From: Nymphaea colorata
Lineage: Eukaryota > Streptophyta > Magnoliopsida > Nymphaeales > Nymphaeaceae
Length of the DNA: 64,000 nucleotides
Direction: 5' to 3'
NCBI RefSeq assembly: GCF_008831285.2
Contig: NC_045147.1
Coordinates: 23,770,981 to 23,834,980, forward strand
Shown here: positions 49,305-59,286 of the stretch, in pieces
How the letters are laid out: every line of letters begins with the position of its first letter
How positions within the stretch are numbered: the stretch's first letter is position 1
Position numbers and translations under genes: made by a program
Notes under the pieces: model-generated
What the model was told of the DNA's origin: nothing
Seen by the model: only the letters and a program-made list of their open reading frames with translations
Databases searched by the model: none

Positions 49305-49366
<62 letters not shown>

Positions 49367-49485
49367 TACCACCAAAGCTGCCTGATAAACTTGTGGCCGT
49401 TAATCTTGCATGCCTCAATGCACTGTTGAAAGCAAACACGGCTGAAGATGTATTGACTGTCTCTCTCTCTCTTCAAATTTCCCTC
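47346..49485. other. Gene-free AT-rich DNA with a CA/TA microsatellite
   Basis: No further UROD exon is found. A possible terminal exon at about 48060-48163 (acceptor CCCCTTAG, frame ending LPVESLVKYLAAS) cannot be assigned. A poly-A run lies at 49190-49209 and (CA)n(TA)n at about 49304-49364. Confidence 0.45.
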
Positions 49486-49494
49486 TATATATAC
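49486..49494 (+). promoter_or_regulatory. Likely TATA box of the SLAC1-like relic
   Basis: TATATATAC about 45 bases before the ATG at 49538, after a CT-rich tract. Confidence 0.55.
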
Positions 49495-49537
49495 ATTCAA
49501 AGGCTCCTCATCACTTACTAGCACGAACAAAAAAGCC

Positions 49538-49971
49538 ATGGCGAGGATGCAGCAGGAGACTGGTCACCCTCCTTCTCCCTTCTTGGCAAGGTTCCATGCA
49601 GATCTCTTCCGCGTCTCCATGGCCCTCGCTGGCCGAGCCCTCCTTTGGAGGACCCTCAGCTCCGGCTCCTTTTCCGATCCATGGCCTCCCCTCTTCAACT
49701 CCATCGTCGAGAAATGCTTTTGGCTGCTTGCCGCCCTCGTCCTCTCTTCCTCCTCCCTCGCCTACCTCTTCAAATCCATTTTCCATTTCCACGTTGTCAA
49801 GGCCGAGTTCCTCAACCGGTGGAGACCTCTTCGCCCCATGGATCGCCGCCATCTTGCTCCTCTAGTGCCTGCTTCCTTTTAGATACGACCATGAGAGAGG
49901 AGCAGCGGCAGCCGCAGCGGCTTGGGAGGGAGCAAATTCCTCAACTGGGGTCACCTGGCGCCGCCCATTTC
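49538..49971 (+). pseudogene. SLAC1/SLAH-type anion channel, truncated N-terminal part
   Basis: These plasma-membrane channels pass chloride or nitrate. From the ATG the frame reads MARMQQETGHPPSPFLARFH and then DLFRVSMALAGRALLWRTLS, matching the family's FHAGYFRISLxLxxQALLWKTL start. A hydrophobic helix (CFWLLAALVLSSSSLAYLFK) and FHFHVVKAEFLN follow. Near 49815 the frame changes: the expected NYLFAPWI segment reads GGDLFAPWIAAILLL in another frame and meets TAG at 49863, where relatives have Gln. The remaining helices are missing, and a copia LTR begins at 49972. The family call rests on remembered motifs. Confidence 0.75.
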
Positions 49972-50321
49972 TGTTATGGAAAGAGGATAAACACGCTGAA
50001 ATCAGTTGAAAGAAGATAGGAGAGATTAATGCCATCACGAATTTTTCTCAATGGGATAAGTCGCCACCTCATGTTCTAGATGATTCTCTCGATAAGAAAA
50101 GAAGCCATCTTCAGAATCTCTCAATGGCTCAACATTTATCCTTATCCCCTGTTTCTTCCCTTTCTTGCCTGTCTTTATAAATACGTAGATGTAACACAGT
50201 AAGCGAGTAACCAAGCAGTATAATAAAGTCTTTCCCTCTTTCCTCGTGAATGTAGGCTGTAATGGTTCGTGTGCCTCTTTATCTCTCTAATGCTTTATTA
50301 CTCTGTTTCTATCCCACTCCA
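49972..50321 (+). repeat. 5' LTR of the copia element (about 350 bp)
   Basis: Begins TGTTATGGAAAG and ends CACTCCA. It contains a TATA box (TTATAAATAC, near 50176) and an AATAAA signal at about 50222, in the right order. With no second LTR to compare, the ends are inferred from TG/CA and the adjoining primer site. Confidence 0.65.
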
Positions 50322-50333
50322 TATCAGAGCAGT
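50322..50333 (+). other. Primer binding site of the copia element
   Basis: TATCAGAGCAGT matches the core of the tRNA-iMet site TGGTATCAGAGC; the first three bases are degenerate. Confidence 0.6.
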
Positions 50334-51013
50334 TGTTCTTGAGAGGGAGTGCTTCATGCTGGCTGCTGTAAGGTATTATCTACTGATTCTAAAGAAATCT
50401 GGTCACCAAAGGTGACATCGGCAAGGGAGAATCATTCAAGCAGCATTGTTTTTTGTTCAAGAGGATTGTTCGTGAGTTTTTTGAGCCTGATTTAAAAGCA
50501 AATTGCAGAAGATCTAGTAGTAACCAGAGTATCGCCGGAGAACAATTTTCTTCCAGCCAAACTTCACTTTTACGGCAACGTTCTTTCTTTCCAATTTCTT
50601 TTTGGAATTGGGGATCTCTTTGCTCCGGTAACGAATTCTCTCTTCATCTTCTGGTTTTATTACACTTGTTTCGACTATTTGGTTCTTGTTATTGCTGGAG
50701 GACGGGAATCTCTGTCAAAGAAGAAATAGGGACCACGAAGGGGATATCGCTGATCGATTTCTTTCAGCGACGAATTTTTTTGGAAGTACGCTAAATGTAA
50801 ACCTTCCAAGCTTTCACCGGTCACTTGCAGCCAACCGGTGGATGAAACGTGATTCCATTGAGGTTAGGCGTCATTCTGCTGTGGGCGACGCTGTGAAGCT
50901 GACAAGACCTGAGACGAGGCCAAGCCTCATTGCGTCCTCAAATTCCTGGTGGTGAAGAAGCGAGGCTGATTTGGAAGAAGCTGGTCGTCTGTTAGCATTC
51001 TATCTTATTTTAT

Positions 51014-54000
51014 ATGGCAGCAACGCACCAAGAAGGAAGAGTCTGCAATTCAAAGAATGGGCCCTCCGATCAAGGTAATAACACTCTGAAAATTACCTCA
51101 CAACCTCTCACTGGCCCAAACTATTTAAGCTGGGCTAAGGCAGCCAGACTGTTTCTAAGCAGTCGTTCAAAGGTCGGATATATCAATGGCGACATAAAGC
51201 CACTAGCGAAGAACGATCCAAAATATCGTGAGTGGGAGTGTGAAAATGACATGGTTATGTCATGGCTTATTAATTCCATGGATTCCTCTGTTGCAAATCT
51301 TCTTCTTTATGTGGAGACAGCAAAGGATATTTGGGACAACTTGAAAGAATTATTTGGTGAGCAGAATAATCTTGCTCGTGTGTACGAAATTCAAAATGAG
51401 ATCGCTCAACTTACTATGGGAGATAAAGATATTACTCTCTACCTCGGCCATATGCGCAGCTTATATGATGAATTACTTCAGTATCGTCCAGCCACTTCAG
51501 ATCCAGAAGTATATAAAAAAAGATTTGATGAAGACAAGATTTTTAAGGTCCTTGCCGGACTTGGCAGAGAATATGAGACACTTCGCAGCCATGTACTTAA
51601 TTCCAGTCCTCTGCCTTCTTTTAATAATGTGTGTCAAATGATACAACGTGAAGTGACTCGAAGGAAAGCTATGAATGTTCCTTCAAAACTCGATGCCATC
51701 GAAGAAAAAAGTGATAAGATGGTATGTTATACAAAAGGCAACAACAAACAAAGCAACTTCAAACCAGGTGCCGACAGCTCTAATCACCAAAGGAATCAAT
51801 CTCGTTGGAAATGCACCCGCTGCAAGAAAACAGGGCACACTCGGGAACGTTGTTGGGAGTTGATTGGACGACCTAATAGAGAAAAAACTTCAAGGCCACC
51901 AGATTTTGCGAACTTTGTGACTAAAGATGATCTTGAGAAATTTTTCCAGAAGTTCGCGAAGACTACCAACCTCATTACGTCTCAACCTGTGGGGAACTCG
52001 AATGAAGGTACGAACTTTGCTTTAATGACACTTTCCAAAAGTTTATCCTGGGTAATTGATTCTGGAGCAACTGATCATGTAACTGGTGACCCAACAAGCT
52101 TAGGTGAGATAGACAAAGAACAAAAACAACTCATCTTTACTGCTGATGGGGGTCCGATTAGTGTTGATGGCATTGACAAAACTAGTTTTTTTGACAAAGG
52201 AATTAAGTCTACTGTCTTATATGTTCCAAAAATAAGTACCAGTTTGATATCTGTTAGCAAATTAACCAAATCTCATTATTGTTTGGTTATTTTCTCGTCA
52301 AAGGAGGTGATTTTTCAAGAACAGGGCACGAAGAAAGTGATTGGTAGAGGTCGAGAACATGGTGGTCTCTATGTCATGGATTCATGCGACGTTAGTCTTC
52401 TTAATAGCAATAAAAATATGAATGAGTCACACTACAAAAAATGGCACGCTCGTCTTGGACACATCTCTGATAGCAGTTTGCAGCGACTTGTTCCCAACCT
52501 TGTCACAGAATATTGGGCTTGTGATGCTTGTGAATTTGCAAAATTTACAAGGTTAACGTTTCACACTTCTAGTGAAAGGTCTTCCAATTTTTTTGATCTT
52601 GTTTTCTCTCATGTTTGGGGTCCTGCTCTTGAGGCTTCTTATTTAGGATTCAAGTACTATGTTTCCTTTATTGATGATAAATCTAGAATGACATGGATAT
52701 ATTTTCTTCAGAATAAAAGTGAGGTGCCTAAGGTATTTGAAGAATATGATCGCATGATTTTAACTCAGTACGGCATTCAAATTAAAAAACTCCGGTCTGA
52801 CAATGGTGGGGAGTATGTCAATGACACTTTGAAGTCATTCATGACAAAGAAAGGCATTGAACCTCAGTACACCTGCTTAGGGACGCCTCAGCAAAATGGC
52901 GTCGCTGAAAGGAAAAACTGTCAATTGCTTAATATTGCTCGTGCTCTTATGATGCATATGAATGTCCCTACTCAATTCTGGACGGATGCTATTGCCACTG
53001 CATGTTACTTGTCTAATAGAATTCCAAATTCTAGTATAAATTATGAAATCCCTATTCAGCTTCTTCTTGGTAGAAAGTGCTTTATTCAACATTTGAAAGT
53101 GTTTGGCTGCAAATGTTATGCTCATATTCAAGACCATCTCAGAAACAAATTTGAAAAATGTGTTGTTAAGTGTGTTTTTTTGGGATATTCTAGCAAAAAA
53201 AAGGGCTATAAATGCTATGATGTTATGTCTGGAAAACTCTTTGTCTCTCGTGATGTTAAATTTTTTGAGCAGGAACCTTTTTTTGAGGCACCAAATCAGG
53301 GGGAGAAAACCAATAATAGCTCCATGAACTCGAACTCCTCAAATTTTACCACTGAACCTGCTCGCCCCATCATCGACCCTTTTCTCGAACCAAAAGCACC
53401 TACCAATCACGATAATACATCCAGCTCACCTATTGAAGCTCCTCAACCTAGTATTAACCCCGTTGTCCCCTTCGAAGACCCTATCTCTTTACCTCAAGAC
53501 ATACCTCCTGACGACGACCAACATGTGCGTCGATCATCCCGCTTTACCAGACCACCTACAAAACTCAGTGATTATTACACCTACCTCTCTACAGACCGAA
53601 TCCATTCTATTGACCAATATTTAACCCTTAAACATCTCTCACAAACCTATAGGAACTATGTCCTCAATACTTATCTCCACATTGAACCCAAAAACTTTGA
53701 AGAAGCTACCAAACATGTTCAGTGGAAGGAAGCTATGAATGAAGAATCAAAAGCTGTAGAGAAAAATCAGACTTGGGATTTGGTGCCTCTTCCCAAGGGA
53801 AAGAAATTAGTTGGCTGCAAGTGGATATACAAGATCAAATACAAAAGTGATGGAACTATTGAACGGTTCAAAGCGAGACTCGTTGCAAAGGGGTTCACCC
53901 AAACTGAAGGAATTGACTACTCAGAAACTTTTGCTCCAGTTGCTAAAATGAATACAGTCAGAATTTTGTTATCAGTTGCTGCAAAAAAAAATTGGAACTT

Positions 54001-54835
54001 GATGCAACTAGATGTAAAAAATGTATTCCTCAATGAAGAACTCACTGAGGAAGTATACATGGAAATTCCTTCCGGTATAAGCAGTAAGAGTGGCTATGCA
54101 TGCAAACTGAAAAAAGCTCTTTATGGTCTCAAGCAATCTCCTCGAGCATGGTTTGCCCGCTTGAGTGAGGCTCTTGTTCAATATGGTTTTAAACGAATTT
54201 CGGCAGATTACACCATGTTTACTCATATTCATGAATCTAAAATTACTATCCTACTGGTTTATGTCGATGACATTATATTAACATGTGATGATGATATATT
54301 TATGTTGCGTGTGAAGACATTTCTTAACAAACAGTTTGAGATCAAGGATCTAGGAGTCTTGCGGTACTTCTTGGGGATTGAAGTTGCACATTCAGATAAA
54401 GGTATTTTCATATGTCAGAGAAAATATACTTTGGATCTACTTAAGGAAACAGGTAACATTGGAGCAAAAGCTGCCGACACACCTCTTGAAATAAATTGTA
54501 AATTGAAAACTAATGAGGGTGACATTGTCGAAAATGTCCAAAGCTTTCAAAAGCTTGTTGGAAAACTCATTTATCTTACTGTCACCAGACCAAATATCAT
54601 GTATGTTGTCAGTCTTATAAGCCAATTCATGCACAAGCCCAGGTCTTCACATGTCGAAGCAGCTCATAGAATCCTTCGATATTTTAAAGGAACTCCTGGG
54701 AAAGGAGTTTTAATGAAGCGGGGGCAGACATTGGATGTTGTTGGATATTGTGATGCTGATTGGGCAGGCGACCCAAATGATAGGAGATCAACTTCTGGAT
54801 ACTGCACCATTGTTGGGGGTAATCTCGTCACATGA
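51014..54835 (+). CDS. Copia gag-pol polyprotein, 1273 codons, stop in RNase H
   Basis: Codes for the proteins of retrotransposon copying and integration in one frame. Gag/UBN2 region at residues 30-220 (LTGPNYLSWAKAARLFL); CCHC knuckle at about 267 (CTRCKKTGHTRERC); protease with WVIDSGATDHVTG at about 349; pre-integrase HHCC (KWHARLGHIS, CDACEFAKFTR); integrase core with D near 554 (FIDDKSRMTW), RSDNGGEYVN and PQQNGVAERKN; RT starting WKEAMNEESKAVEKNQTWDL, with the active site YVDDIIL near 1083; RNase H with CDADWAGDPNDRRSTSGYC. The frame ends at GNLVT plus TGA, where relatives have Trp. Beyond the stop KSKKQSVVARSSAEAEYRAM is still readable to 54912. The frame is otherwise uninterrupted, so the element is young. 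Confidence 0.95.
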   Translation: MAATHQEGRVCNSKNGPSDQGNNTLKITSQPLTGPNYLSWAKAARLFLSSRSKVGYINGDIKPLAKNDPKYREWECENDMVMSWLINSMDSSVANLLLYVETAKDIWDNLKELFGEQNNLARVYEIQNEIAQLTMGDKDITLYLGHMRSLYDELLQYRPATSDPEVYKKRFDEDKIFKVLAGLGREYETLRSHVLNSSPLPSFNNVCQMIQREVTRRKAMNVPSKLDAIEEKSDKMVCYTKGNNKQSNFKPGADSSNHQRNQSRWKCTRCKKTGHTRERCWELIGRPNREKTSRPPDFANFVTKDDLEKFFQKFAKTTNLITSQPVGNSNEGTNFALMTLSKSLSWVIDSGATDHVTGDPTSLGEIDKEQKQLIFTADGGPISVDGIDKTSFFDKGIKSTVLYVPKISTSLISVSKLTKSHYCLVIFSSKEVIFQEQGTKKVIGRGREHGGLYVMDSCDVSLLNSNKNMNESHYKKWHARLGHISDSSLQRLVPNLVTEYWACDACEFAKFTRLTFHTSSERSSNFFDLVFSHVWGPALEASYLGFKYYVSFIDDKSRMTWIYFLQNKSEVPKVFEEYDRMILTQYGIQIKKLRSDNGGEYVNDTLKSFMTKKGIEPQYTCLGTPQQNGVAERKNCQLLNIARALMMHMNVPTQFWTDAIATACYLSNRIPNSSINYEIPIQLLLGRKCFIQHLKVFGCKCYAHIQDHLRNKFEKCVVKCVFLGYSSKKKGYKCYDVMSGKLFVSRDVKFFEQEPFFEAPNQGEKTNNSSMNSNSSNFTTEPARPIIDPFLEPKAPTNHDNTSSSPIEAPQPSINPVVPFEDPISLPQDIPPDDDQHVRRSSRFTRPPTKLSDYYTYLSTDRIHSIDQYLTLKHLSQTYRNYVLNTYLHIEPKNFEEATKHVQWKEAMNEESKAVEKNQTWDLVPLPKGKKLVGCKWIYKIKYKSDGTIERFKARLVAKGFTQTEGIDYSETFAPVAKMNTVRILLSVAAKKNWNLMQLDVKNVFLNEELTEEVYMEIPSGISSKSGYACKLKKALYGLKQSPRAWFARLSEALVQYGFKRISADYTMFTHIHESKITILLVYVDDIILTCDDDIFMLRVKTFLNKQFEIKDLGVLRYFLGIEVAHSDKGIFICQRKYTLDLLKETGNIGAKAADTPLEINCKLKTNEGDIVENVQSFQKLVGKLIYLTVTRPNIMYVVSLISQFMHKPRSSHVEAAHRILRYFKGTPGKGVLMKRGQTLDVVGYCDADWAGDPNDRRSTSGYCTIVGGNLVT

Positions 54836-54912
54836 AAGAGTAAAAAACAGTCTGTAGTTGCCAGATCAAGCGCCGAAGCAGAATACAGAGCCATGGTAGC
54901 ACGCACATGTGA

Positions 54913-57900
54913 ACTGATATAATGGAATGAAATTCACGATAAAATATAGAAAAATATATGAAACGAATAAAAAAACTCTCATTCTCTCTCTAAACATATG
55001 AGTGACCTAAAATTCACATGTAATGAAAAACAAAATTGATAAAACATGCTAAGAAATATTTGCCAACCAAAATACTCTATATCTGTGTGTGTGTGCATAT
55101 ATGAAAGACCTAAAATCAATATACAGTGAAAAAAAAACCTAATAAAATATGCAAAAAAAAACATACAACCAACAAAAATACTTTCTCTTGCTCTTTCATT
55201 CCCTGTATACAAGTGAATTACCTAAAAATCAAGATACGAAGAAAAGAATACCTACTAAAAAATGTAAAAAAGTATGAGCCAGCTACAAATACAGACTTGC
55301 CACGGATTCTGCATTCTTGCTTTCAGCAAGTATCTTTTCTTTTTCTAACAGAATTGAGATGGGAACAAAAAAACATAAGAAAAGACCCATTGAATGACTG
55401 GCTTCCTACAAGGATATCTCTTTTAATAAACAAAGAATTGGTCAGAACAATCATACATTAAATTCAACTGAAAAGGTCGAGCAACCCAAATTCCATTAAA
55501 TCTTAATTGGTTGGCAGAAACTCATTCAAAAATATCAAATCCTTGCAATAAAACACAATGCAAAAGCAAAAAATGGAAGCAAGTGCTAGTGGGCATGCCT
55601 GCAAGACTTTAAGACCTTGAAGATGAGATGATCTATTCCACAAGCATGGTCAATGGTCCATTGTTCCACTAGCTCAGACAACAGGGCATATATGGCTCCA
55701 AGCTATTGATGTTAGGTATTTTAACAAACACTTGGATTGCATCAACATGACAAAGAAGAAACCCCAAACTTCCTTTCAACAATCCCTCGTGTGCACCAAC
55801 ACGATCAAAGAGGCCTACCTCTACTACGACCCGAGCCTCCACAAAAGCAGTAGATCGAGAACAACCATTATTGAGAGAGTGCTTCCACAAAGGCAGTAGA
55901 TCAAGCTGTCATTGTTGAAATACCTACGTCAACTAAACCAACACCTGAGATAGACTGCGAGGAGAGAGTACACCTCGAGTGAGGGATCGAGGATTTTGAG
56001 CGGGGTTTCGAACGAGCATTTAGAAAAAATGTTCCAAGGGTGGGGCCATTACAAGTAAGAAAGTGTTTTTGTGTTCTTCATGGACACAAGAACACTTTAT
56101 CCTCCACTGTTTTTGACAACCGTTTGGTGAGTATCACCTCCTTCCAAGGACAGGTGTTCTTGGAACAACACTTACATATACCAAACGCTCCTGTAAGGAA
56201 TGCAAGGAACAAACTCCATTTCGATATGGCAGCCGCTTATAGCTTAAAATTCATAAATGCATCCCTGAGTTGAGCTGATTAGACAGGCATTATGCGCACA
56301 TTGTCTAGAAATTTATCCTCTTTCCTTCTTGTAATTGAGTTCGAAGGGAAACCTGGACCTTGGGAAATAGCAGGAAAACCCCTTCTCAGAGGGAGATGCA
56401 GCCCTCTTTTCTGAAGAGTCACCAACAAGGAAAGGAACACAATCCTCTTATATCGAGTTTTGTTAACTTGGTGACGGCTTACCAACAATTTCATGCTAAT
56501 GAATTTCCACTTGGTCGACTCTTTTCAAGTACTTAGTGGATAGATCAAATCAAAAACAGTAAAACAAAAAGCTGACTGCTTTCACTTGCTTTGTTGACCT
56601 TAGTTTTACAAAAGGATTACAAAGCTAGAGCCCACAATAGAGTCACATATATTGTTATACAATTGCTGGGGAAACCGCACAAAGCCCTAGTATCCTCCAA
56701 CCGTACACTGGAAATAATGTTCTGAAACAATTAGAAATAACCGCCCAATAGGCAAGCGAATAACATATCGCTAGCCGCACATCTTTCCAAACTTATAAAA
56801 TAGACCCTCAAATAATCATTTATGTGATAAGATAAAATTGCCACTGAACTCAAAGTTAATCTTTTTAAGCATAAAGTTTGCTCGGCAAGTTAACTGCACG
56901 CCGTTTGTCCACCATGGCCTCATTCTTTGTCACGAGCAACTTCCCTCTTTCATCACTACCCATCAAGTTCGACACCTCTTCTCGGGATCAAATCCGTCCA
57001 CCTCGAAACTTGCCAGTCACCTGGCTGTTGAAACTAAAAATGATTTAGGAATGGAATATGATATATATTGATTTCATTTAAACTTCTTTCTCTTGATACG
57101 AAAGAACATTCTCGTTAAATAGAACTAGCTAGTTGTTAAACAAGTTTGGATTCAGGAAGGGCACCTTTGTAGCCGGCAACCACGCACCTCCATCGATTAA
57201 ACGACCAACAGTAAATTTTCTGGCATCAGCTGCGCTCATCAAATGGTAGCCAGGCCAATCCACCCTGTGCCTGGTACTTGCGCCTGCACCCCTGTTCCTG
57301 TTTTCCCCGTAGTATAAGGTCCTCAGTGCAAAATCACCAGCCCAAGGTCACCAACCAGCAGGGTTTATGAAGCCACCAATGTTAGAGAGCATGATCACTG
57401 TCCTCGAATATTCCTTCCACGTCCTACCAAGATAGGACTGCACCACGCCGCGAGCTGCCGCCACCTTCAGCCATGGACCGGCCAAGATGTTGCTATGTGT
57501 AATGGCAATGCCGGTCTTCCGATATGGACATGCTGTGCCCTGAGCCGTCACCATGTTCGCCTGGCCCAACAATGGCATCCGAGCGTAGATGTTACAGAGT
57601 TGATCATATAAAAATGGTTGGTTTACTGTATTAAGCAGATGAGTGGTTGTGGTGGCCTTCAACCGCGATCAATCCAGAAATTTTGGTGAGAGAGCACCAA
57701 TATGTCAACTTTTAATTAAGAAAAACAATAGTATATAAATATATGTGTGTTAAAAAAGCAAGTGAATTTAGGGGGCGCTTCAATTTACGTGTCTCACTCT
57801 AAACTCACATGACAAACGTCTGCACACTGAAACGCACCTTATGCACTTAGACATACTAATAAAAACGTTTTAAAATTGATTCACTTGCTGGATGTAAATT

Positions 57901-58405
57901 TTAAAATTCACTTAGATTACGGGAAAAAATGAAGAAGGTTTAGATACGGGATCACATGCTTCTTGGGTAGAAACTTAGGCTGCTTTGGTATTAGTTCCTT
58001 TGTGAAATTGGATTTGACGTTCTAAGTTCTAACGAACAGCCATTCTAATTTCTTCTACGATGTTTTCTATGTGTAGATATTTACTCAACATGTTTAAACA
58101 GAACGCAGAACCTGACGTTGTGCATATGATTTGAGTATTAGATCCAAGCAAGATAAGCATGTTGACTAGATGTTGCCGTTCTAGTACTAGATCCATAAAA
58201 AAATGGACAAACACGCGATCCAAGTTTTGATCATTTTAAGACCAAGTTCTTCATTAGTATCTTCTTGGGCTTGGATTTCGTATATAGTCTTAAATTGATG
58301 GATCCGCTTACCGACTCCGTTGAACAAGAGTTGGGCACGCACTCTTTTCTATGTAGAAATTTGTGCAATAAGCGACATGCCACTTAAAAAGAATGACTTT
58401 CATGT
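54913..58405. repeat. Mosaic duplicated block (block B): PME-A flank/exon joined to PME-C intron
   Basis: 54913 to about 57950 matches 7764-11150 and about 57950-58405 matches 41353-41804, both in direct orientation. The inner junction lies in a short shared stretch (GGGATC / GGGTCC before ACATGCTTC). The block ends at TTTCATGT, seven bases before the PME-C acceptor. It differs from its parents by deletions of about 430 bp and 395 bp, a 680 bp insertion (about 56370-57045, no gene seen in it) and point changes. A small segment at 57761-57800 (GGGGGCGCTTCAATTTACG) has no counterpart in block A. Confidence 0.85.
57154..57601 (-). pseudogene. PME relic: partial copy of PME-A exon 2
   Basis: The minus strand reads CNIYARMPLLGQANMVTAQG, KTGIAITHSNILAG, VVQSYLGRTWKEYSRTVIML, NIGGFINPAGW, a TGA, and then DFALRTLYYGE through GGAWLPATKVPF. 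Compared with PME-A, a 395 bp deletion removes the part with GYQDTL and GTVDFIFG, GRPW has become GRTW, a Ser codon has become a stop, and the last codons are deleted. It cannot be an enzyme. Confidence 0.92.
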
Positions 58406-59214
58406 GAAACACTTCATTTATTTTCTAAAAAAGCAAGAAATCCATGCTAAAATTATTCCACCGAATCCCAACTGGGGTCCATAAAAACCCTTCTTGCTTG
58501 CTGTCAATGAGAAGCAGTGTTCAAAAGGTGATGAAAGGGACAAGCAACTTTGGAGGCAGCCGCGCCGCCCTTGACTGACAGTCTTACATAGCGAGCCTAG
58601 CAAGCCAGCCAGCTCATTCACCGCAAATTTATAGGCGCGTCAATGGATTGGAATATGCGAAGCAATTCCAATCCATATCAGGTTGGTTGATTCCAATTTA
58701 ATCGACCGTAAACCATTTCAACTTACTGGCCAATTCCTGAGTATCACGCGTTAGCTTTCTACTTACTTTTAAATATTTTTAGACTTTACGTTTTTCTGTT
58801 CTTAAGTAATATTTTAAAAGTGATTTTATAATATTTTCAGTCGATTCATAACTTACTAACTGAGTCGGTGAATCAGCTTCACACCCATTTAGTTCACAAA
58901 CCGACTTTTGCAACAAGAATATGAGCTAGTTGTCAACGTGTAAATGAAAATACTTTTAAAGTGAACGAGACATCCTCCCCGAGTCACAAATGACGTCAAA
59001 TTCGCCATATCACAGAAGGGTTGCCGTCAAAATGAGAAGCTGTACTGCACATCATATAGACTTTCCCACTTAAACCTCAAAAACTGTGATTGTTTCTCCA
59101 AATGTATACAATAGACGAATTTTAACATAAATTGCTTACAACTGGAAGATGGATTTCAGAAAAAGAACGTTTCATAAATTCATTCCGCGGTTTTCCATGG
59201 GAAAGCGAGGACTG
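58406..59214. other. Upstream region of PME-D; no gene seen
   Basis: AT-rich, without recognisable coding or mobile sequence. The final 75 bases hold the TATA box and leader. Confidence 0.5.
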
Positions 59215-59222
59215 CTATATAA
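59215..59222 (+). promoter_or_regulatory. Likely TATA box of PME-D
   Basis: TATATAAG about 65 bases before the ATG at 59287. The leader ends in a (GA)n tract (59268-59286) that touches the start codon. Confidence 0.7.
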
Positions 59223-59286
59223 GCCCCCATCTATCGGACAAGTAAAGCACACTCGGCTAGCAAGCTAGAGAGAGAGAGAGAGAGAG

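Larger units (their letters stand above)
49972..54912 (+). mobile_element. Ty1/copia retrotransposon, nearly intact but lacking its 3' end
   Basis: Order: 5' LTR, primer site, 690 bp leader, one long polyprotein frame, then loss of everything after the middle of RNase H. The 3' LTR and polypurine tract are absent. Sequence after GTGAACTGATA switches to a duplicated genomic block at 54913. Preceding bases ATTTC would be the left target duplication, but its partner is gone. Confidence 0.88.

Noticed and set aside
57761-57850. A small segment with ends GGGGGCGCTTCA and GAAACGCACC in block B that might be a tiny MITE.
   Set aside because: Part of it is also present in block A and the ends are too short and imperfect to call an element.
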